Assembly: GCA_001969505.1 (NCBI GenBank)
Contig: LSSK01000182.1
Location: forward strand, 1-47,712
DNA length: 47,712 nt
Direction: 5' to 3'
Source: Zancudomyces culisetae
Taxonomy: Eukaryota; Kickxellomycota; Harpellomycetes; Harpellales; Legeriomycetaceae
The notes beneath the pieces were generated by a model that was given only the letters and a program-made list of their open reading frames with translations, was not told the origin of the DNA and searched no databases. Numbering within the stretch: position 1 is the stretch's first letter; each line of letters starts with the position of its first letter. Both the position numbers and the translations under genes were made by a program. Shown here piece after piece: positions 10,613 through 19,828 of the stretch.

Positions 10613-12214
10613 TCAAAACAGTGAAAAAGAGCACAATAAAACGAGAATAAAGGCGGCGGTATGATTCAAAATCAAAGATTGAGCAGAACCGGTGGTGCCT
10701 GACTGGCTGGAAGACCCATCTGAGCTGGAAGACCCGCCTGAATTGGAGGATCCACCAGGTTTGGTGCCACTGGGAGCAGTGGGAGCGTCTGTGACACTCG
10801 AGGAGCTTGAGTTAGGGCATGAATTGATATTGGACTGTGATGGTGAAACGACGTTGAGAGGAGCTCCAGTAATCTTGCAGGCAGAGCTGTTTTTGTTTTG
10901 GTTCAGATAGTTCTTGTTGATGATCCATTGCAAGCGCTGAGTTGAGCTGCAGTAGCTGTATGGACCATAGGTACCATTCTTGCTGTCTGCAGTTACATCT
11001 GCACAGGAAGTAAGACCACAAATAGTTGATGCAGAATTTGAAAGAGCATTCACCATGCCAGTATCGTCAGTTGAATAGCTCGATCCTACAACACAGCTCA
11101 AAGACTTAACCATACAGCTACAGACAGATTCTGATGGTGGTGGTGGAAGAGTGCTGGAAGACATCCAAGTGGAGGATACGGATGGACAAGACGAGGTCTT
11201 AAGAGATGGGTTGTATGAGTTCATTGTGGTTCCCTTGGGATTAGCAGCGGCCATATTTTTCTTAAATACAGCATAGTCGTCGAGTTTGGTAACTGCTGAC
11301 TTTCCATATGAGACATCAACTATACCGTAGTTGTTGTCCTCCTGTGAATATTGATACAAAAATCCACCGGACATAATATCCTGCAAGTCAGGCCCATATA
11401 TAGATCCCATTTCTCCAAGACTTCTTGGTTGAACAACATTACACCCGTATTCAGTAACAATCGAGGGTACACTGTAGTTTTTGAAAGGTTCTGCCATCTG
11501 ATCATATCCTGAGGATTTGAATGTTGCATTTGCTCCGCACCATCTATACGTGTTAACGCCATAGAAATCTGCTTGTGCCATTGGGTCGCTTCCACAGTTA
11601 AAATAGGCTATTAATGAGAGTCGGATGTCCAAATCATCGTTATCTACATACCCAACCGGTATGTTCTTCTTTTTTGAACGAATGTATGTTTTTATATCTC
11701 GTAACGCTGCCTTCACAAATGCTGCCGATGCAGTTGTTGGGACGTCATTTGCAACTTCATTTCCTATTATAAACCCTGCCAGATTCTGGTAGTTAATAAA
11801 CGCATCAACCTTGAGCTTGTACATGTTGAGTAGCTCGGTGTTCCATGATGGGTTTGATCTGTCTATTGAGTATTTCGGTGTTGGAATATCGATCAACACA
11901 TAAATTCCGGCATCGTTGAATGTTTTCATACAAGCGTCGTGATTTCGACTATAATCGGTCTGGTAAACTCTTATCGAATTTACTCCCAAGTCCTTAAAAA
12001 CAGCTGCGTCTCTTGTACATCCTGTGCTATCTGCAAGTGGATCCAAGTCTCCTTCTGGTGCTCCCTTCTCTGGCTGATAATCAATACCCTTGAAGTAGAA
12101 CTGCTGGCCAGTGACTGAGTCAAAAAACTTTGATCCTTTTATTGTAAGTTGGTTGACTGCCAATGTGCTTTTTAGTGCAAACAAAGCGCTCACAACTGTT
12201 AAACTAAACTTCAT
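10613..12214 (-). CDS. GH72 beta-1,3-glucanosyltransferase (GAS/PHR/GEL family), copy A
   Basis: A cell-surface enzyme that cuts beta-1,3-glucan and transfers the new reducing end to another chain, elongating wall glucan. The 533-residue protein has a signal peptide ending near residue 19, a GH72 domain at about 20-330, and the two catalytic glutamates in GNEVAND (acid/base, Glu153) and VTEYGCN (nucleophile, Glu255). A Cys-rich X8/CBM43 glucan-binding module spans about 365-446, which places it in the GH72-plus subfamily of Gas1/Gas2. A Ser/Gly-rich stretch follows, then a C-terminal hydrophobic segment (AAFILVLLCSF) typical of GPI attachment. The gene is intronless with a clear ATG. Copy B lies upstream beyond the dehydrogenase gene, in the same orientation. 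Which GAS paralogue this is cannot be fixed by eye. Confidence 0.95.
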   Translation of the reverse strand: MKFSLTVVSALFALKSTLAVNQLTIKGSKFFDSVTGQQFYFKGIDYQPEKGAPEGDLDPLADSTGCTRDAAVFKDLGVNSIRVYQTDYSRNHDACMKTFNDAGIYVLIDIPTPKYSIDRSNPSWNTELLNMYKLKVDAFINYQNLAGFIIGNEVANDVPTTASAAFVKAALRDIKTYIRSKKKNIPVGYVDNDDLDIRLSLIAYFNCGSDPMAQADFYGVNTYRWCGANATFKSSGYDQMAEPFKNYSVPSIVTEYGCNVVQPRSLGEMGSIYGPDLQDIMSGGFLYQYSQEDNNYGIVDVSYGKSAVTKLDDYAVFKKNMAAANPKGTTMNSYNPSLKTSSCPSVSSTWMSSSTLPPPPSESVCSCMVKSLSCVVGSSYSTDDTGMVNALSNSASTICGLTSCADVTADSKNGTYGPYSYCSSTQRLQWIINKNYLNQNKNSSACKITGAPLNVVSPSQSNINSCPNSSSSSVTDAPTAPSGTKPGGSSNSGGSSSSDGSSSQSGTTGSAQSLILNHTAAFILVLLCSFSLF

Positions 12215-13721
12215 GGCTACCTCTTTTGTATTTTCTGGCTGTTTTCTTTTCTATAATTTATTTTTGTTATAAAGGTTTCGTGATACTTAACGAGGGCAAT
12301 GCTGGTTCTTTACTACTTTCTCGAATGAAAAGTAAAGCTCTTTAATATACATTTAAAGTTAAAAAGAGAAAAGAACTGAAAGTTTCGGCCTTGCTTAGTT
12401 AAATAAATAGATTAATCCACATTTACTCAACTATGGTCCAGAGTTACACATCCTCGCTCCCCACTCGCTAATCGTCTATTTTATAGTAGAAATTGCTGAA
12501 CACTTTGACATTTAATAGGTCCTGAATTTCGGGAAATATTCACGGTGATTTTTCTAAAAATGGGAAATTCGCATATACTCATTTGCCAATTTTATTGTGT
12601 AGTTGTTTATTGAAACAATTATTTTTTATGACGAAATGACTAACCTGGCCCAACAACAAATTGATTGATGCAAATTAACTGCAAAAAAATATAAATAATA
12701 ATAAATAGCAAACAGGATTTATGATTTGTGATTAGCGCCAGATATCTTAATATTTACATCCTTCCACAAAATGCCTCCAAGAAAAAAAAACTACCAAATT
12801 TAATGCATCTCGTTTGAAGATTACAAATTTAGATACAATTTTGAATTACTTGTAATACAGACCATTGGGGTGTTTTTTTTACCACCAATTTCTTTTTTTG
12901 CAGCACAAATAAACTATTTAGCAATATTCGGAAAGAAAACAACATCGCCAATGGCATAGGTGGGATTTCTCTTCCTTCCACAAACAAAGTTAGTTGGCTT
13001 CAGCATATGTTTACATTTAGTGTATATGTTGTGTTTGTTTTACGACTAGTTGAATTAAACAAGGTTAAGACCAAAGTGTCAACAAACACCCCATCTGTTT
13101 TTGTGATAACTCGTAAAAATCCACCCACACAATTTTTCCACTGCTCATAGCGGTCAAATGAGTAATCAAAAAATTCACAATGTAAATCAAGTTGGAATAT
13201 GCCCTCCCCATCCCCCAAAAAAAAGCACTTGGCATTTCACTCTCTTGTATCTTCTGTCGCTCTCTTGCTATGTATGCGTGTGCTGCTGATATATACGAGT
13301 TCTTGACTCCAGTCATCGAGTTAATGTTTCTGATTGGAACGCACAATCCCACATCTGTTTGCCTCACTCATCATGCACTCTCCCCAAAAGAAGCAGAAAA
13401 TCAGTAGCATGTCTCTTGTATGACTTGTTACTGACAACTACTCGAATATCCGTTTCTTTAATACCATTTGCACTGACCTATTCACGATGTTAAACACAAA
13501 AAAAGCTTAGAAAAAGTAGTACAACTGGAACTCACTTCCTCATCAAACCATTCATTACTGGCAATAATAGTTCAAGTATAACAAAAGTTGATGGAATTCA
13601 CAAATATTCGAGTTTCTCAAAAGAAAAAAAAACAAATAAACAAAATAGTTGCCCTAACATAAATAAGGACTAAAAAAATGCCAATGCCAATTCCAAAACC
13701 AAAACAAAAAATAACCAGTAA
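12215..13721. other. 1.5 kb intergenic region
   Basis: Lies between the start of GAS copy A and the stop codon of the dehydrogenase, so it holds the GAS promoter. The short frames around 13000-13400 show no family resemblance. It is AT-rich with several A/T runs. No RNA gene was recognised. Confidence 0.5.
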
Positions 13722-14992
13722 CTATTGTTGAGCCCTAAGCTTCATCACCTCTTCAACTTGTTTGGGGTCTAAGAAAAAGTCCAATGTCAATTTACCAATA
13801 GGTGTGTTTGGTACAGCATTGTACTTTTCAAAATCAACGACACCATGCTTGCGTAACAGTAGCTCATCCAAATAGAAGTTGCCAGTATTACACTTTTCGC
13901 TGCTTGGCTTGGTCAAGATGAGGTGTGCGGAATCAGAAATAATATCAGTGTTTCTAGAAACCAAGTTTGGGTTAGGAATCATCTTTAATGCCTCTGTTGC
14001 TATTGTGGTCAGCGGCCACAAAGCGTTAACCGCGATTTTGTGTTTTTGGAACTCAGCAGACATACCCAGCACACACAATGACATTCCATACTTGGCTATC
14101 GAGTAGGCAGTGTGATTCTTGAACCATTTGCTTTCCATGCTAAGTGGTGGTGACAAATTCAGAATATGAGCGTTGGAGCTGGCTTTCAGGTAAGGGAGGG
14201 CGAGTTTAGATGTCAGCCATGTTCCTCTGGTATTGATGTTGTTCATCAGGTCATATCTGGATACTGGAGTGTCTTCTGTACCCTTTAGGTATATTGCTGA
14301 TGCTATTTATAAAAATTTAAATTGTTATTCGTTATTCACCAATAATATAACATAAAACATCTTCTCAGAGCATCAGGGCTATAGACACTGTTGAGAGCAA
14401 AAACAAGGGTGTGGTAGAATTTAATAAATTAAAGGGGAGGAGAGAGAAGAAGAAGGGGAAGTACTAGTATTAGGATTAGGATTAGACTACAGCAAAATAT
14501 GGTTTATTACGCTCTTTAATGCCATATGAGTTTACATTCTTACCATTGTTTACCAATATATCTATTCCACCAAACTTTTCTGCGGTTTTTTCGATGGCGC
14601 TTTTGACGTTGTTCTCGTCTCTTATGTCCATCTGGATAGGAAGAGCTTCACCTCCAGCCTTCTCTATTTCTTCAGCTGCAGTGAATATTGTGCCACCAAG
14701 CTGAGTTGAAATAATAGTTCATAAATTTTTTTGATTCTAGTTAATACCATTTTTATTGCCGTTTCCGGAGTTATACCTTATGTAACGTATTACAACGGTT
14801 GTTACAATGAAAGTTGTAATTTACGCTGACCTAAAAAAAAAGAATTGCAATTACCTTTGGGTTTGGTTCAACAGTTTTTGCTGCAATTGCAACTTTGGCC
14901 CCATCTCTAGCTGCTCTAATTGCGATAGCCTTGCCTATCCCCCTTGATCCACCAGTTATAAACAGAACTTTTCCCTTTAAGCTCGCACTCAT
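13722..14992 (-). CDS. Short-chain dehydrogenase, HSDL2-like
   Basis: A predicted NAD(P)-dependent oxidoreductase of the SDR superfamily, closest in layout to the reductase domain of human HSDL2, which is linked to peroxisomal and mitochondrial lipid metabolism. Inferred exons are 14992-14855, 14700-14544 and 14302-13722 (introns open GTAATT and GTAAGA, close CAG and TAG), giving 291 residues. Landmarks: the cofactor motif TGGSRGIG at residues 14-21, MDIRDE, the VNNASAI motif restored exactly across intron 2, DLMNNINTRGTWL, LNLSPP, the catalytic YxxxK in YSIAKYG, and a C-terminal GNFYLDE and FFLDP typical of HSDL2. Unlike human HSDL2 it has no C-terminal SCP2 domain and ends in KLRAQQ, which is not a PTS1. 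It sits between the two GAS genes without obvious functional connection. Confidence 0.88.
14469..14485 (+). repeat. ATTAGG hexamer run in SDR intron 2
   Basis: Two full ATTAGG units and a partial third (ATTAG) lie inside the second intron of the dehydrogenase. They resemble telomere-type repeats but are too few to be telomeric. Confidence 0.6.
14789..14820. repeat. Inverted repeat in SDR intron 1
   Basis: ATTACAAC and GTTGTAAT form perfect 8-base arms around a 16-base loop. They overlap an alternative pair, TGTAAC (14781-14786) and GTTACA (14801-14806). The element lies entirely inside the first intron. Confidence 0.6.
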
Positions 14993-15525
14993 TTTCTTAC
15001 TATTCTTATCGAACTTGGCTTGTTTTTTTTATACTCTTTCCAACAGGATTTATAATCTTTATTCCTAGAAAACGATTAAAACAAAACACAGATAACGCAA
15101 ACAGAAAAAAATAATGCTGGGTTTCTAAAGAACGATTTTCAAACTCCTGGTATAACTGCCTATAATCTTTTGCATATCATTTGTTTTTTCATGTGCACAT
15201 TATTTTTGGAGGTACTGAAACCAAAACCAGTATAATTCTCCAGTTCACACATGCTGCTAAAATCTGAATAAATGCATGTGGCAACCAAACGAGTCATTGG
15301 CTGGAATTATTAAGCAATAAATAATCTTGAAAAATAACACAACCATCCAAATTCATCTAAAAGCATCAACATTAAGGTTACTTAAGAGCCATCAAAATAA
15401 AATTAAATTAAAAAAAGAAACCAACAAAAGCGTTACTTTGTCTCCACATGAAAAGTGCGTAGATATATTATCGCAAGCTGTGAGTCTTAAAATTTCGATG
15501 TGCAATAGTAAAAGTAGAAAAAATA
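14993..15525. other. Intergenic region, SDR promoter
   Basis: 533 bases between the dehydrogenase start and the stop codon of GAS copy B. A TATAAAAA-like element lies about 35-40 bases upstream of the dehydrogenase ATG. The open frame at 15327-15581 is Lys/Ser-rich, runs into the GAS stop region on the other strand and is not regarded as a gene. Confidence 0.45.
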
Positions 15526-17076
15526 CTAAAAGACGAAAAGTAAAACAGATAGAAAGACTGCAAAGCAGACATTGGTATTAAAAGTCAAGGATGAAAATCT
15601 GGTCTCTGAACAGCTTGGGCTTTGTTGTGGTGCGTTGGAGTTATTACTAGCTGTTCCAACATCATTTTTCTTAGCGGCACAGACCGAATCATCGGATACA
15701 GAGACAGAAGCTGACACAACGCCCTTTACAATATCGTATCCACAAGACGAAGAGCTCTTTTTATTGGCAAGGTAGTATTGATTTAGAGCCCAGGACATAC
15801 GGTCTTGTAACGTGCAGAACTGGAACTGGCCATATGACGATTTAGAGGTATCGTACTCAATAGGGCTACAGTCAATCTTTGCGCAGATAGTGGATATAAT
15901 ACTTTGATATTTTTGTGGGTCCACGCCATTATCCAAATTGCCATCAACCTTGCAGTACAGTGAATCCAACATACAGTTACAGCACTCAGTTGATGGTGTT
16001 GGGGGAACCTTTGCTGAGTCAACTTTCCATGTGCTCCCAACGGATGGACATTTTTCCGGAGATCCAGAAAAGCTATAACTAGACATTTTAACCCCCTGTG
16101 GAGATGCACCAGTAAGAACACTCTTTAGGTTGTCAAATTCCTCCAGCTTTGTTACCTTGCTTTGTCCATACGAAACCTGAACGATTCCATAGTCATTTTC
16201 TTCTTGCGTGTACATGTACATAAATCCTCCTGAAAACACATCGGTCATGCTGCTAGAATAGAGTGCCTTTGCTTCACCAAACGCACGGGGTTTGTATGTA
16301 TTACATCCGTACTCGGTAAGAAGAAGCGGAACGCTGTAGCTTTGGTACTCTGCAACAACTTTATCATATCCAGATGTTTGTAGCGTATCTGTGGATTTGC
16401 ACCAACTGTATAAATTCAGCCCATAGAAATCAACTCTTGCAGAATCATCATCTCCACAGTTAAAGTACGTCTTAAGCTGGTCTCTAATGTCCTGATCATC
16501 GTTAGACGCATATCCAACTGGATAGTCCATCTTGTTAAAACTCAAGTATGCTTTGACATCCCTGGTTGCTGCTTTTACAAACGCTGCGGATGGCGTAGTT
16601 TCTTTATCGTTAGCAACCTCGTTTCCTATGATAAACCCAAGTACATTGTCGTATCCAGCGAAGGCATCGATCTTCTTTCTAAAACCATCAAAAAGATCTG
16701 TTGTCCAATAAGGCGTTTGCCTGTTAATTGAAATTGCTGGTGTCGCTACATCAAGCATAACATATATTCCGTTCTTTGAAAAAGTCTTCATACATTCGTC
16801 GTGGTTGTTCGACCATAATGTTTGATATACTCGAATCACATTGGCGCCTAGCTCTTTCAGTAGCGGTGCATCCCGAGCACACCCAACTGGATCTGCTAGA
16901 GGGTCTCTATTTAAAGGATCAGGCTCCCCGGTTTCTGGTTGATATGCTACGCCTTTAATGTAGAACTCGTTTCCTGTGGTTGAATCAAAAAACTTTTTGC
17001 CTTTGATAACAATCTTGTTTAGTCCCTGGACTGCGCTGAGAGAAAGCAGCAAGTTGCACAAAAATAAACTCTTCAT
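15526..17076 (-). CDS. GH72 beta-1,3-glucanosyltransferase (GAS/PHR/GEL family), copy B
   Basis: The second GH72 enzyme of this locus, 516 residues, with the same architecture as copy A. It has a signal peptide ending near residue 18, GH72 at about 19-330, and catalytic glutamates at the same positions, Glu153 in GNEVAND and Glu255 in LTEYGCN. An X8/CBM43 Cys-rich module spans about 365-446, followed by a Ser/Asn-rich linker and a C-terminal hydrophobic GPI signal (VCFAVFLSVLLFVF). It should act at the plasma membrane or wall in glucan remodelling. It is intronless, and the leader just upstream of the ATG is an ATA/ATT triplet run. The shared length and residue spacing with copy A indicate a local duplication, now well diverged. 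The Ser-rich tail is shorter than in copy A, which may affect wall versus membrane retention. Confidence 0.95.
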   Translation of the reverse strand: MKSLFLCNLLLSLSAVQGLNKIVIKGKKFFDSTTGNEFYIKGVAYQPETGEPDPLNRDPLADPVGCARDAPLLKELGANVIRVYQTLWSNNHDECMKTFSKNGIYVMLDVATPAISINRQTPYWTTDLFDGFRKKIDAFAGYDNVLGFIIGNEVANDKETTPSAAFVKAATRDVKAYLSFNKMDYPVGYASNDDQDIRDQLKTYFNCGDDDSARVDFYGLNLYSWCKSTDTLQTSGYDKVVAEYQSYSVPLLLTEYGCNTYKPRAFGEAKALYSSSMTDVFSGGFMYMYTQEENDYGIVQVSYGQSKVTKLEEFDNLKSVLTGASPQGVKMSSYSFSGSPEKCPSVGSTWKVDSAKVPPTPSTECCNCMLDSLYCKVDGNLDNGVDPQKYQSIISTICAKIDCSPIEYDTSKSSYGQFQFCTLQDRMSWALNQYYLANKKSSSSCGYDIVKGVVSASVSVSDDSVCAAKKNDVGTASNNSNAPQQSPSCSETRFSSLTFNTNVCFAVFLSVLLFVF

Positions 17077-18403
17077 TCTGTTTTTATTATTATTATTATC
17101 GCTATTATTTGTTGGTTTTAGATTATTTTTTTTATGTTTGGGTGTAGATCGTGTACTATGTAAATACTGTTTTTGAAGTATCTCTTTTCCACAGGCACAA
17201 TCGATAAAGAGAAAGGGATAGTTGCTCCTTTACGCGTTTTTTAGAAAATAAGGTAAAAGTCTGTTGGTATATTATTAAAGATAGAATTTGTAAAAACCAA
17301 TATGTATTTCCAAGATATAAATCCCACCTCAACTCTGTTAGTTTTTTTTTTCTTTTTTTTTGGCTTGGTCAATCACTCTTGCCTAACTCTCAAAGAAATG
17401 TTTAGAAATGTGTGATAAAAAAATCTATTTTTTTTTTACCGGTTCATCAACTATTCGATGCTGCTTTGTTGGTGCATTTGTAATTTCATTTATTTACGAT
17501 TCATGTTCTACCCAATGGCTCAATTTTGAAGGATTTATTTCAACCAGATCATCAAAATCCAATAAATTGTTTGCCAATAAAAATAGAAAGTATTATGGGC
17601 TAGTTTTTGGGTTTATTTGGCATTTAATTTAAGATTGTTTATATCTGGTCATCATTATTACAAGGTTGTCATTTTTAGCAGCAATTTCCAATTCGTAATT
17701 TGCGTTGATGGAGAAAAAGAAAACGTAAACACTAAGCTTGTTTATGTGTAAATTTTACATGAAAAAAAATCCCAGAGGCAAGTTAGTTGGCTGATATATT
17801 ACACATAAAAAAAAGTTCACACTATATTTTCATTCCCATACCCATGCTTAGTTGAGGTCCAAGTGTGTTTATTACTCATAAAAAATTCTGGCTGGTGTCT
17901 GATAAGTGCAAAAAGTCGACTATAGCTAAAAGCGAGTGTGATGATAATACTGATGCAATTTTGCATATCTACCTGGGGTTATAGGTGCCATCTAAAATCA
18001 CCAAAAGTAAAAAGGCAAAGTTTTACGCATTTGTCTTTTAAACTCATTCGACCTCATAGTTCGATTGCATACTAATGATATGTAAACTAAGCATATTCAT
18101 CCTATCTAACGAAAAGAAGTGGTTAAAATAATACAATTTTTAATTCTATTCTTTTTGTTGTCAAATGCAAAGCTAGTATAAACCGTTGAATTCTTGAATC
18201 GCTATATTATACGACAAACGTTAAAAAATGTTGTGTATTAATAGCATTCGTAGCTACTACCCATACACACACACCCTCTCTCCCTCTTTTCTCCATATTC
18301 TGAAATTATCGCCCCGCTGCCCAGAAAGTGCATATTTTAAATACAAACATGTAAAACTTCAGAATTTTGGTATACCCCTTCTGCTTCTCTATTTCATCGC
18401 GTA
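17077..18403. other. 1.3 kb intergenic region
   Basis: Lies between the start of GAS copy B and the stop codon of MZT1 (both minus) and holds the GAS promoter. Short frames here show no family resemblance. An (ATT)n run lies directly before the GAS ATG, and T-rich runs occur at 17340-17360. No RNA gene was recognised. Confidence 0.5.
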
Positions 18404-18586
18404 TTATGTGGCTTTGCTTTCGGTATGTACCTCTTTTATAGCGGCGACAATAGCGTTGGGATTAACACCACAACGTAGTAGGTTCATTACTATTTGAATC
18501 TGCTTTTTAGATAGTTTGGCATCTAAATCCGTAGATATTTCGAATAGTGTCTCGATTATTCTTTCATGTTGATCCGTAAAATACAT
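18404..18586 (-). CDS. MZT1: MOZART1, gamma-tubulin complex small subunit
   Basis: A 60-residue protein matching the mitotic-spindle organising protein 1 family (Mzt1/GIP1). These proteins bind GCP subunits at their N-terminal helices and help recruit gamma-tubulin complexes to microtubule-organising centres. The family pattern is visible from end to end: an N-terminal TDQHERIIETLFEISTDLD helix, a middle helix ending in RCGVNPNAIVAAIKE, and a short polar tail. The GVNPxAlaxxIKE segment is the most diagnostic part. The length is typical for the family, which runs from about 60 to 80 residues. It is divergent from SSU72 with a shared 399-base promoter region. S. cerevisiae lacks this gene, while Candida and fission yeast have it. 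Confidence 0.88.
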   Translation of the reverse strand: MYFTDQHERIIETLFEISTDLDAKLSKKQIQIVMNLLRCGVNPNAIVAAIKEVHTESKAT

Positions 18587-18985
18587 TTTAGAACCTTGGT
18601 ACCTTTTCTATCTATCTCTTATATATATCACTTGTCACTAACTATTCGCTCTTTAAAGTCATCTGAAAGTAAACACAAGTTGATACTACGCTTATTTTTT
18701 TTGTAATGTAAAAGGTTTTTTTTTACATATAAAACCCATTATCATTTCAATTGGCTAGGCTACAAAATCTACCCACTCTACACAACAACAAAAAAAGTGC
18801 AAGCATCAATCAAGCTAAATAGCGAGAACTTGTTTAATTAAGCAAATAATTCTTGCGGCGAAAACTAAAATTTTAATATATACATTTTTTCGTTTATTAA
18901 GCCCTTTGATTGCTCTACCATTTGACACTATAGCGAAATATCAATCCCTAGAAACGAAACAACCAAAAGAGGAACATAGTAAAAT
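18587..18985. promoter_or_regulatory. Divergent promoter region, MZT1/SSU72
   Basis: 399 bases between the two start codons, which face away from each other. A TATATATAAGAG stretch, read on the minus strand, lies about 30 bases upstream of MZT1. A second AT-rich stretch (TTTTAATATATAC) lies about 100 bases upstream of SSU72. Sites for specific regulators were not recognised. Confidence 0.5.
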
Positions 18986-19558
18986 ATGGTCAGATATGCG
19001 GTAATCTGTGCAAGTAATATGAACCGTAGTATGGAGGGTCATCTGGTTTTGACGAGACTAGGCAAAAACGTGAATTCATTTGGCACGGGAACAATGGTTC
19101 GTTTGCCAGGCGAATCGATTGACAGGCCGAATGTATACGAGTTTGGCACACCCTATCTTAAAATATATGAGGATCTCAGCAAAAAAAATCCCTCATTATA
19201 CGTGAAAAATGGACTATTAAAGATGTTGCAACGGAACATCGATTTAAAGTTAGCTCCGCAAAAATTCCAGCTTTCACAACAGAAATTTGATGTAGTAATA
19301 ACTTGTGAGGAAAGGTGTTTTGATGCGGTCTGTGAGGAGTTGTTACTCCGACAAGGAAGAAGTTCGCAACCCGTGCATGTGATCAATGTGGAAATCAAAG
19401 ATAATCATGTTGATGCAACCAAGGGAGGTGGAACCATTGAAAAACTAGTTAAACTTATTAGCGACTCTAAGGATTTGGATACTGAAATTTGGGATATTCT
19501 TGATACTGTGCAGAGTCAATGTCAGCATAGATTGCTATATGCTTTTATGTATTATTAG
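18986..19558 (+). CDS. SSU72: RNA polymerase II CTD phosphatase SSU72
   Basis: Ssu72 dephosphorylates Ser5 (and Ser7) of the Rpb1 C-terminal repeats. It works in the cleavage and polyadenylation factor during transcription termination and gene looping. The 190-residue protein carries the phosphatase signature CASNMNRS near the N-terminus, with the nucleophilic Cys8 and Arg14 of the CX5RS loop. The family motifs VNSFGTGTMVRLPGES, RPNVYEFGTPY, and VVITCEERCFDAVCEELL with the essential downstream acidic residues follow. The C-terminus HRLLYAFMYY matches the HxxLYxLxFY end of the family. Its length is slightly below the 206 residues of the S. cerevisiae protein. The start is the first ATG and the gene is intronless. 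It is convergent with the PPR-like gene, with 270 bases between stop codons. Confidence 0.97.
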   Translation: MVRYAVICASNMNRSMEGHLVLTRLGKNVNSFGTGTMVRLPGESIDRPNVYEFGTPYLKIYEDLSKKNPSLYVKNGLLKMLQRNIDLKLAPQKFQLSQQKFDVVITCEERCFDAVCEELLLRQGRSSQPVHVINVEIKDNHVDATKGGGTIEKLVKLISDSKDLDTEIWDILDTVQSQCQHRLLYAFMYY

Positions 19559-19828
19559 AATTTTTTTGTTTTTTTTATTTTTTTTTCATTTTATATTCTT
19601 GCCTACTTGGCACTTATTCATTCTCTTCAAATATATTTTATACTTTTCAAATGGTCCTTTTACGTCATTTTGTAATGATGAATGGTATGTGAAATAGGAC
19701 ATTCTTTGTTAAAATATGCTATCATTAAAATAAAACAGATTTAGTGCAGGTGTGTGTTTATTATGTGAAATAAATGGATCTAGGTTTGTATGCAAAGCTA
19801 TACGGAAATTTAAAATCTCTATGCTATG

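Noticed and set aside
10692-10910. Pro/Leu/Glu-rich frame on the plus strand
   Set aside because: It is the antisense shadow of the Ser/Gly-rich tail of GAS copy A.
13000-13407. Several 70-100 codon frames on both strands
   Set aside because: They overlap one another, lack motifs and lie in the GAS copy A upstream region.
14469-14485. Telomere-like repeat
   Set aside because: Fewer than three hexamers, located inside an intron; too short to indicate a telomeric insertion.
15327-15581. 84-codon Lys/Ser-rich frame
   Set aside because: Low complexity, overlaps the 3' end of GAS copy B on the other strand, no family pattern.
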